From NCBI RefSeq assembly GCF_022750545.1, contig NZ_PUIC01000010.1:1-38306 (forward strand): a stretch of 38,306 nucleotides of DNA, read 5' to 3'. Numbering within the stretch: the first letter of the stretch is position 1; each line of letters opens with the position of its first letter. Positions 32,404-38,306 of this stretch are shown here, piece by piece. The notes below the pieces were generated by a model. That model was not told the origin of the DNA and did not search any database. It saw only the letters and a program-made list of their open reading frames with translations. Both the position numbers and the translations under genes were made by a program. The DNA comes from Caulobacter sp. CCUG 60055 (GTDB taxonomy: Bacteria > Pseudomonadota > Alphaproteobacteria > Caulobacterales > Caulobacteraceae).

Positions 32404-33519
32404 TCAGTCCTTCCAGGCCCCGTAAGGGTCGGAGAAGCGCCGGCCGAACGCCTGGGCCACGGCCGGGTGGGTGATCTCGCCGTGCAGGACGTTGAGGCCC
32501 TTGGCCAGATGGCGGTCGCGGGCCAGGGCCTCCAGGCCGTGGTCGGCCAGCTCCAGGCCGAAGGGCAGGGTGGCGTGGACCAGGGCTTCGGACGAGGTGC
32601 GCGGCGCCGCCCCCGGCATGTTGGCCACGCAATAGTGGACCACGCCGTCGACCACGTAGGTCGGCTCGGCGTGGGTGGTCGGCCGGCTGGTCTCGAAACA
32701 GCCGCCCTGATCGATGGAGACGTCGACCAGCACCGAGCCGGGCTTCATCCGCGACAGGTGCTCGCGCTTGACCAGCTTGGGCGCCGCCGCCCCGGCGGTC
32801 AGCACGGCGCCGATGACCACGTCGGCCTTGAGGATTTCTTCCTCGATGGCGTCGAGGGTCGAATAGCGGGTGAGGATGCGGCCGTTGAACAGGTCGTCCA
32901 GGTCGCGCATGCGGGGGATCGAGCGTTCGACCACCACCACCTCGGCTCCCAGGCCGGCGGCCATGCGCGCGGCGTTGGTCCCGACCACGCCGCCGCCCAG
33001 CACGCACACCCGCGCGGGCGGCACCCCCGGCACGCCGCAGAGCAGAAGGCCCATGCCGCCGTTGTGCTTGAGCAGGGTCTCGGCCGCCGAGAACACGGCG
33101 ATGCGGCCCGCCACCTCGGACATCGGGGCCAGCAGCGGCAGGCCGCCGCGGGCGTCGGTGACCGTCTCGTAGGCGACGGCGGCGCAGCCGGACGCCAGCA
33201 GGCCGTCGGTCTGGGCCGGGTCGGGCGCCAGGTGCAGATAGGTGAACAGGATGTGTCGGCGGGCCAGCCGCGCCCATTCGACCGGCTGCGGCTCCTTGAC
33301 CTTGACCACCAGCTCGGCCGCCTCGAACACCTCGGCGGCGTCGCGGGCGATGTCGGCCCCGGCCCGCCGGTAGCCGTCGTCGCCATAGCCGGCGCCCAGT
33401 CCGGCCCCGGCCTGGACCAGCACCGAGTGCCCGCGTGAGACGTACTCGCGCACCGCCGTCGGGGTCAGGCCGACCCGGTGCTCGCCGGGCTTGATCTCCG
33501 CTGGAACGCCGACGCGCAT
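32404..33519 (-). CDS. ald: Alanine dehydrogenase
   Basis: NAD-dependent interconversion of L-alanine with pyruvate and ammonia. 371 residues, the normal length. MRVGVPAEIKPGEHRVGLTP is the family start; K75 in VKVKEP and H96 in FTYLHLA are the substrate-binding and catalytic residues. The NAD-binding loop is VCVLGGGVVGTNAARMAAGLGAEV. The C-terminus includes VDVSIDQGGCFETSRPTTH and CVANMPGAAPRTSSEAL. A strong GGAGGAGAAG ribosome-binding site precedes the ATG. It is divergent from the TetR gene. Confidence 0.96.
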   Translation of the reverse strand: MRVGVPAEIKPGEHRVGLTPTAVREYVSRGHSVLVQAGAGLGAGYGDDGYRRAGADIARDAAEVFEAAELVVKVKEPQPVEWARLARRHILFTYLHLAPDPAQTDGLLASGCAAVAYETVTDARGGLPLLAPMSEVAGRIAVFSAAETLLKHNGGMGLLLCGVPGVPPARVCVLGGGVVGTNAARMAAGLGAEVVVVERSIPRMRDLDDLFNGRILTRYSTLDAIEEEILKADVVIGAVLTAGAAAPKLVKREHLSRMKPGSVLVDVSIDQGGCFETSRPTTHAEPTYVVDGVVHYCVANMPGAAPRTSSEALVHATLPFGLELADHGLEALARDRHLAKGLNVLHGEITHPAVAQAFGRRFSDPYGAWKD

Positions 33520-33600
33520 GCCGCTTCTCCTCCGCCGCCCCGCAAGGAACGCGCAAGGCCGAGAAGATTTCCCGTTGCGGCGCTATTTGAACGGATTTAA

Positions 33601-33620
33601 ATAACTGACCAGTCAGTTAT
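33601..33620. promoter_or_regulatory. Perfect TetR-type operator
   Basis: ATAACTGAC, CA, GTCAGTTAT: a perfect 9-2-9 inverted repeat just upstream of the TetR gene and touching its first possible ATG (33619). A plausible promoter TTGCGG (33575-33580) and TAAATA (33598-33603) places the repeat over the -10 and transcription start, as expected for a repressor. Operators with a TGAC/GTCA core are common in AcrR- and CecR-like regulators. Confidence 0.75.
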
Positions 33621-33630
33621 GGAGAGCAGC

Positions 33631-34272
33631 ATGACGCCGGGCGAACCCAAGTTCCGCAGGCGCAAGGAGGCCCGGCCGGGCGAGATCGTCGCGGCGGCCC
33701 TGCAGGTCTTCGCCGAGCGGGGGTTCGCGGCGGCGCGCCTGGACGACATCGCCGCCCGCGCCGGCGTCAGCAAGGGCGCGCTCTACCTCTATTTCGAGAC
33801 CAAGGAGGACCTGTTCAGGGCGGTGGTGCGCGACGCCGTCGCCCCCAACCTCGACGCCGCGGCCGCCGTCATCGGCGCCGGCGCGGAGGACTTCGCCGGG
33901 TGCGTCCGGGCCCTGGCCGGGCGGCTGTCGGCGCTGCTGGCCGCCGGGCCGTTCGCGGCGGTGGCCAAGATGGTCGTCGGCGAATCGCGCAACTTCCCGG
34001 ACCTGGCCCGCATCTGGCACGACCAGCTGGCCGGCCGGGCCCTGGCCCTGCTCACCGGCCTCGTCGCACATGGCCAGGCGCGCGGCGAGGTCCGCGCCGG
34101 CGATCCCCGGTTCTACGCCTTTTCGCTGGCCGGGCCGCTGGTGATGGGCGCCCTGTGGCGCGAGGTGTTCATCCCGGTCGGCGCCGCCCCGCTCGACCTG
34201 CAGGCGCTGGCCGCCCAGCATGTCGAGACCGTGCTCGAAGGGCTGCTGGCTTCGCGGGGGGCGCACGTATGA
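33631..34272 (+). CDS. TetR-family repressor of the adjacent efflux operon (CecR-like)
   Basis: 213 residues from the ATG at 33631, preferred because GGAGAG lies 4 bases before it; the ATG at 33619 lies inside the operator and would add four residues. The helix-turn-helix is RLDDIAARAGVSKGALYLYFETKEDLFRAVV. The C-terminal ligand domain has VAKMVVGESRNFPDLARIWHDQL, typical of regulators of multidrug and membrane-fusion operons. Its stop overlaps the HlyD gene start by 4 bases. The set resembles E. coli CecR with ybhGFSR. Confidence 0.9.
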   Translation: MTPGEPKFRRRKEARPGEIVAAALQVFAERGFAAARLDDIAARAGVSKGALYLYFETKEDLFRAVVRDAVAPNLDAAAAVIGAGAEDFAGCVRALAGRLSALLAAGPFAAVAKMVVGESRNFPDLARIWHDQLAGRALALLTGLVAHGQARGEVRAGDPRFYAFSLAGPLVMGALWREVFIPVGAAPLDLQALAAQHVETVLEGLLASRGAHV

Positions 34273-35252
34273 ACCGGGCCGCGCGCGTCGCCGTCGCCGG
34301 GATCGCCGTCGCCCTGGTCGGCTGGGTGGCGTGGCGGGCCTGGGGGCCGCGTTCCGACGACGCCGACGTGCTGTCCGGCTATGTCGAGGGCGAGACGCTC
34401 TACCTGTCCTCGCCGACGGCGGGGCCGGTCGGCGAGGTTTCGGTGGCGCGGGGCCAGAGGGTGGCCGCCGGCGCGCCGTTGTTCGCCATGGACCCGGCGG
34501 CGGCCGACGCCGATCTCGCCCGTGGCGCGGCGGCCGTGGCTCAGGCCGAGGCCCAGGCCCGCGACGCGCGCAAGGGCCAGCGGCCGGCCGAGCAGGCCGT
34601 CTTCGACGCCCAGGCCGCCGCCGCCCAGGCCCAGCTGCGCGAGGCCCGCGCCGATCTCGACCGCGTCCGCCCGCTGGTCGCGCGGGGAATCTACGCCCCG
34701 GCCCGGCTGGACCAGGCGCGGGCGACCTATGACGCCGCCGTCGCCGCCGTCAGCACGGTGGAGCGGCAGAAGCGGGTGGGCGCGCTCGGCGCCCGCGTCG
34801 ACGCGGTGGCCGCCGCCGACGCCGCCGCCGCCCAGGCGCGCGGCGCCCTGGCCGGGTCGGACGTGCAGCGCGCGCGGCTGGCGCCGACGGCCCCGGCCGC
34901 CGGCCGGATCCAGGACGTGTTCTTCCAGAAGGGCGAATGGGCGGGCGCCAACCAGCCGGTCGTGGCGCTGATCCCGGACGGGCGGGTGCGCATCCGCTTC
35001 TTCGCGCCCGAGGCCGAGGTCGCGGCCTACCGCCCGGGCGAGACGGTGCGGTTCTCCTGCGACGGCTGCAAGGCCGGGCTCTCGGCCCGGATCAACTATG
35101 TCAGTCCCCAGCCGGAATTCACCCCGCCGGTGATCTACAGCCGCAAGAGCCGCGACCGGCTGGTGTTCCTGATCGAGGCGCTGCCGGACGATCCGCGCGG
35201 GCTCGCCCCCGGCCAGCCGGTGGACGTGGCCCCGATCGGGGGGCGGCGATGA
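34269..35252 (+). CDS. HlyD-family periplasmic adaptor protein (YbhG-like)
   Basis: 327 residues. An N-terminal signal anchor (VAVAGIAVALVGWVAWRAW) leads to a lipoyl half GYVEGETLYLSSPTAGPVGEVSVARGQRV. A long Ala-rich coiled coil follows (about residues 75-200, AQAEAQARDARKGQ, QAQLREARADLDRVRPLVARG). The second lipoyl half is LAPTAPAAGRIQDVFFQKGEW and the beta-barrel includes VRIRFFAPEAEVAAYRPGE. The pair of cysteines in SCDGCKAG is conserved in this subgroup as I recall. It links an inner-membrane ABC exporter to an outer membrane channel, which is not encoded here. Confidence 0.9.
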   Translation: MNRAARVAVAGIAVALVGWVAWRAWGPRSDDADVLSGYVEGETLYLSSPTAGPVGEVSVARGQRVAAGAPLFAMDPAAADADLARGAAAVAQAEAQARDARKGQRPAEQAVFDAQAAAAQAQLREARADLDRVRPLVARGIYAPARLDQARATYDAAVAAVSTVERQKRVGALGARVDAVAAADAAAAQARGALAGSDVQRARLAPTAPAAGRIQDVFFQKGEWAGANQPVVALIPDGRVRIRFFAPEAEVAAYRPGETVRFSCDGCKAGLSARINYVSPQPEFTPPVIYSRKSRDRLVFLIEALPDDPRGLAPGQPVDVAPIGGRR

Positions 35253-36193
35253 ACGCCGCGCCGGACTTGGCCGTCGAGGTCGAGGGCCTGACCAAGCGGT
35301 TCGGCGACAAGACCGTGGTCAAGGACCTGTCGATCCGGGTCGACGCCGGGCGGATCACCGGGTTTCTGGGCCCCAACGGCTCGGGCAAGACCACCACCCT
35401 GCGCATGTTGTGCGGCCTCCTGACCCCCGACGGCGGCCGGGGGCGCTGCCTGGGGCTGGACATCCTGGCCGACGCCGCCGCCATCAAGCGCCAGACCGGC
35501 TACATGACCCAGAGGTTCTCGCTCTACGAGGACCTGACCATCGAGGAGAACCTCGACTTCATCGCACGGGTCTACGGCCTCGACCGCCGGCGCCCGCGGG
35601 TGGCCGAGGCCCTGGAGCGCCTGGGCCTGGCCGACCGCCGCCGGCAGCTGGCTGGGGCGCTGTCGGGGGGCTGGAAACAGCGCCTGGCCCTGGCCGCCTG
35701 CGTGCTGCACCAGCCGCGCCTGCTGCTGCTCGACGAGCCGACCGCCGGCGTCGATCCCAAGGCGCGGCGGGAGTTCTGGGACGAGATCCACGCCCTCGCC
35801 GCCGGCGGCATGACCGTGATGGTCTCGACCCACTACATGGACGAGGCCGAGCGTTGCCACGACATCGCCTACATCGCCTACGGACGGTTGATGGCGAGGG
35901 GAACGGCCGAAGCGCTGATCGCGGCCTCCGGCCTGGTCACCTTCAACGTCGAAGGTCCGGGAACGGACGGGCTCCAGCGCGAGCTCGCCGGCGCGCCCGG
36001 CGTCGAGATGGTCGCCCCGTTCGGCCTGGCCCTCCATGTCAGCGGGATCGACCGCGCGGCGCTGGAGGCGGCGATCGCCCCCTATCGGCGGGAGCCCTGG
36101 CGCTGGACAGAGGCCGCGCCGACCCTGGAGGACGTGTTCATCAGGCTGATGGCGCAGTCCACGGACGACTACGCCGGGCGGGCGGCGGCGTGA
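35249..36193 (+). CDS. ABC transporter ATP-binding protein (ABC-2 exporter, YbhF-like half)
   Basis: 314 residues with one nucleotide-binding domain. Walker A is GPNGSGKTTT, the Q-loop region is TGYMTQRFSLYEDLT, the signature reads LSGGW instead of LSGGQ, Walker B is LLLLDEPTAGVD and the H-loop is STHYMDEAERC. The C-terminal 80 residues are the accessory domain common in drug-export ATPases. E. coli YbhF carries two such domains in one chain, so this one probably works as a homodimer. Start and stop overlap both neighbours by 4 bases. Confidence 0.93.
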   Translation: MNAAPDLAVEVEGLTKRFGDKTVVKDLSIRVDAGRITGFLGPNGSGKTTTLRMLCGLLTPDGGRGRCLGLDILADAAAIKRQTGYMTQRFSLYEDLTIEENLDFIARVYGLDRRRPRVAEALERLGLADRRRQLAGALSGGWKQRLALAACVLHQPRLLLLDEPTAGVDPKARREFWDEIHALAAGGMTVMVSTHYMDEAERCHDIAYIAYGRLMARGTAEALIAASGLVTFNVEGPGTDGLQRELAGAPGVEMVAPFGLALHVSGIDRAALEAAIAPYRREPWRWTEAAPTLEDVFIRLMAQSTDDYAGRAAA

Positions 36194-37320
36194 CGGGCGT
36201 CTCCCTCACCCGGATCTGGGCGGTGCTCGACAAGGAGTTCATCCAGCTGCGCCGCGACCGGTTGACCTACGCCATGATCCTGATCATGCCGATCGTGCAG
36301 CTGCTGCTGTTCGGCTACGCCATCAACAACGATCCGCGCCACCTGCCGACGGCGGTGCTGGTGCAGGACGATTCGGCCTTCGCCCGCTCGACCCTCGCGG
36401 CGCTCAAGGTCTCCGGCTATTTCGACATCGTCGGCCAGGCGCGGACGCCCGCCGAGCTCGACCGCATGGTGGCGATGGGCGAGGCCCAGTTCGCCGTCAC
36501 CATCCCGGCCGATTTCACCCGCCGCGTGGTGCGGGGCGACGGCGCGCAGATCCTGGTCGAGGCCGACGCCTCCGACCCGGCCGCCACCAGCGGCGCCGTC
36601 GCCGCCCTGACCGGGCTGCCGGCCGCGGCGCTCAGGCGCGACCTGGTCGGCGCGGCGGTGTCCCCGCCTGCGACAACGCCCTTCGAGGTGGTCGTGCACC
36701 GCCGCTACAATCCGGAAGCGGTCACTGCCTACAACATCGTGCCCGGACTGCTCGGGGTGATTCTCTCGATGACCCTGGTGATGATGACCGCGCTCGGCGT
36801 CACGCGGGAGTACGAGCGGGGCACGATGGAGAGCCTTCTGGCCACGCCCGTGCGGCCGATCGAGGTGATGATCGGCAAGCTCGCCCCCTATGTCGTGGTC
36901 GGATTGCTGCAGACGGCGGTGATTCTGACGCTGGCGCGGGCCCTGTTCGACGTGCCCATGGGCGGCGGCTGGCTGGCCCTCGGTCTGGGGGTGGTGCTGT
37001 TCATCGCCGGCAGCCTGGCCCTCGGCTTCCTGATCTCCACCGCCGCGCGCTCGCAGCTCCAGGCGATGCAGATGTCGTTCTTCTACATGATGCCGTCGAT
37101 CCTGTTGTCCGGATTCATGTTTCCTTTCAAGGGGATGCCGAATTGGGCCCAGGCCCTGGGAACCGTCATCCCGGTGACGCATTTCCTGCGGGTGGTTCGC
37201 GGGGTGATGCTCAAGGGCCACGGGGTGGGGGAGACCTGGCCCAGCCTGTGCGCGCTCGCCCTGTTCGTGGCGGCCGTGGCGGCGCTGGCGATGGCGCGCT
37301 ACCGAACGACGCTCGACTAG
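36190..37320 (+). CDS. ABC-2 type exporter permease (YbhS/YbhR-like)
   Basis: 376 residues beginning at a GTG that overlaps the ATPase stop. Helix 1 (about 26-46, YAMILIMPIVQLLLFGYAI) is followed by a large periplasmic domain of about 130 residues, then five helices. The cytoplasmic loop REYERGTMESLLATPVRPIEVMIGKL is the ABC-2 coupling motif, and LSGFMFPFKGMPNWAQALGTVIPVTHFLRVVRGVMLKG is the conserved C-terminal part. One permease gene is present where E. coli has two, so a homodimer is expected. Substrate is probably a drug or other toxic amphiphile, by analogy. Confidence 0.93.
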   Translation: MTGVSLTRIWAVLDKEFIQLRRDRLTYAMILIMPIVQLLLFGYAINNDPRHLPTAVLVQDDSAFARSTLAALKVSGYFDIVGQARTPAELDRMVAMGEAQFAVTIPADFTRRVVRGDGAQILVEADASDPAATSGAVAALTGLPAAALRRDLVGAAVSPPATTPFEVVVHRRYNPEAVTAYNIVPGLLGVILSMTLVMMTALGVTREYERGTMESLLATPVRPIEVMIGKLAPYVVVGLLQTAVILTLARALFDVPMGGGWLALGLGVVLFIAGSLALGFLISTAARSQLQAMQMSFFYMMPSILLSGFMFPFKGMPNWAQALGTVIPVTHFLRVVRGVMLKGHGVGETWPSLCALALFVAAVAALAMARYRTTLD

Positions 37321-37407
37321 AAAAATGTAAACATTCGGCCGTTTAGGTTGAAGATCGTGAACATAAACAGCTAGTCTAGCCGTCGCGTTCGCTGGCTCTA
37401 AAAAAGC

Positions 37408-37433
37408 GGAGGTGTGGCTCTGCCGACACTTCC
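37408..37433 (+). promoter_or_regulatory. Stem-loop in the ompA-like leader
   Basis: GGAGGTGT pairs with ACACTTCC (one G-U pair) across a 10-base loop. It is preceded by AAAAAGC and followed by AGGC and GTTTT, which could extend the stem or act as a weak terminator for the ABC operon. A TATAAC (37452-37457) downstream is a candidate -10 element of the ompA-like gene, though no good -35 is visible. Confidence 0.4.
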
Positions 37434-37494
37434 AGGCGTTTTAGGCCTTGATATAACGGGGCTCGGCCGCTCGCTGGCCGCAGCACTGAGGGCA

Positions 37495-37510
37495 CAAGAG
37501 AGGGCTCTTG
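37495..37510 (+). promoter_or_regulatory. Small hairpin over the ribosome-binding site of the ompA-like gene
   Basis: CAAGAG, loop AGGG, CTCTTG: a perfect 6-base stem ending 2 bases before the ATG at 37513. The purine-rich AGAGAGGG that would serve as ribosome-binding site lies in its 5' arm and loop, so folding would modulate translation. Confidence 0.45.
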
Positions 37511-37512
37511 AA

Positions 37513-38306
37513 ATGAAACTCAAACTCCTGGCGGGAGCGTGCTTGGCTGCGGTCGCCGTAGCCTCCGTCGCTTCGGCTGAAGATCGTGGTTGGTATGGAG
37601 CGCTGGATATCGGCTATCACGCGCCGGAATCCATCAAGGCGCACTCGTCGAACAACGATCCGACCGGCGTCCGCTACAACTGGAACTGGTCGGCCGACAA
37701 CGACTGGGCCGGCTTCGCCCGTCTGGGCTATCGCTTCACGCCGAACTGGCGCGTCGAACTCGAAGGCGGCTACCGTCCGGGCGACCTGAAGTCGGTCTCC
37801 AGCGGCGCCAGCGCCATCCAGGGCCTGTGCACCCCGGGCGTCACCCGCTCGGCGGCGGCCCCGAACTGCGGCAAGCCGAACGGCTCGTTCGAATCCTGGA
37901 CCCTGATGGCCAACGCCATCTACGACATCCTGCCGGATTCCCCGATCAATCCGTTCGTCGGCGCCGGCCTCGGCGTCAACCACGCGACGATCGACGCCCT
38001 GGGTCAGTTCTCGAACGTGGGCGCGGTCACCGCGGCCAACCCGGCGATCCAGAACCTGACCGTCGACAAGAGCGACACCGCGTTCGCCTGGCAGCTGATC
38101 GGCGGCTTGGCGTGGAAGGCGACCGATCGCCTGAACGTCGACCTGACCTATCGCTACCTGGGCGGCTCGGACCTGTCCTGGTCCACGGCCGGCTCGGTCG
38201 CGACCGGCCTGCAGCCGGGCAAGTTCCAAGGCGAATACCGCGATCAGTCGGTGACGCTGGGCCTGCGCTACTCGTTCGCCTCGCCGCCGCCGCCGCCGCC
38301 TCCCCC
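37513..38306 (+). CDS. OmpA-family outer membrane protein, N-terminal barrel (partial)
   Basis: The frame is open to the window end, so at least 264 residues are present. A signal peptide (MKLKLLAGACLAAVAVASVASA, cleaved before EDRGWYG) is followed by an eight-stranded barrel: RGWYGALDIGYHAPE, DWAGFARLGYRFTPNWRVELEGGYR, SWTLMANAIYDILPDSPINPFVGAGLGVNHA, AFAWQLIGGLAWKATDRLNVDLTYRYL and DQSVTLGLRYSFA. It then enters a run of prolines that in this family links to a C-terminal peptidoglycan-binding OmpA domain, lost here. The pair of cysteines (GLCTPG, PNCGKP) probably forms a loop disulfide. Such proteins are abundant and anchor the outer membrane to the cell wall. Confidence 0.9.
   Translation, partial: MKLKLLAGACLAAVAVASVASAEDRGWYGALDIGYHAPESIKAHSSNNDPTGVRYNWNWSADNDWAGFARLGYRFTPNWRVELEGGYRPGDLKSVSSGASAIQGLCTPGVTRSAAAPNCGKPNGSFESWTLMANAIYDILPDSPINPFVGAGLGVNHATIDALGQFSNVGAVTAANPAIQNLTVDKSDTAFAWQLIGGLAWKATDRLNVDLTYRYLGGSDLSWSTAGSVATGLQPGKFQGEYRDQSVTLGLRYSFASPPPPPPP

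Overview
The window is high-GC alphaproteobacterial chromosome, most likely from the Caulobacterales (Caulobacter/Phenylobacterium type). The strongest marker is a full-length ChpT, the phosphotransferase of the CckA-ChpT-CtrA cell-cycle relay, followed by the DUF3553 and CysQ-like genes that I recall neighbouring chpT in Caulobacter. No insertion sequence, prophage, CRISPR array, tRNA or rRNA is visible. Genes are densely packed with many 4-base stop/start overlaps, and no gene-free stretch exceeds about 230 bases.

Layout. 1-1029 (-): a CheY-like receiver and a CheR methyltransferase cut by the window edge. 1192-2609 (+): a small module of a ribbon-helix-helix regulator, a VOC protein and an LCMT-type methyltransferase, behind a promoter that carries a striking CTAG-based palindrome. 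2629-5225: a DUF4336 protein and chpT (-), then DUF3553 and cysQ (+). 5236-9693 (-): a ydbH-ynbE-ydbL operon (intermembrane lipid homeostasis) with an extra small membrane protein downstream and a 41-residue membrane protein upstream. 9796-10987: a GntR/HutC regulator and a TrmO/TsaA-type protein. 11073-15648 (+): an iron module of PepSY membrane protein (PiuB-like), TonB-dependent siderophore receptor and PiuC-type dioxygenase, with Fur-like palindromes before the first two. 15754-20199 (+): a four-PAS hybrid histidine kinase and an MHS-family MFS transporter with an inserted periplasmic domain.

20225-30663 is a molybdenum hub: a lone molybdate permease (modB) overlapping a siroheme-synthase-like gene with a degenerate tail, a MliC-like lipoprotein, a two-subunit molybdenum hydroxylase (iorA-iorB), a MocA-type cytidylyltransferase, a tightly coupled moaA-moaD-moaE-moaB-moaC-moeA operon and an XdhC-type maturation factor. 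The genes cover much of the path from molybdate entry through cofactor synthesis and cytidylylation to insertion into the hydroxylase. ModA, ModC and a MoeB-type adenylyltransferase are not present here.

30779-38306: an aldo/keto reductase paired with a SpsF-like cytidylyltransferase (probably surface or flagellar sugar modification), alanine dehydrogenase (-), a TetR-HlyD-ABC ATPase-ABC permease efflux operon with a perfect TetR-type operator, and the 5' part of an OmpA-type outer membrane protein cut by the window end after its proline-rich linker begins.
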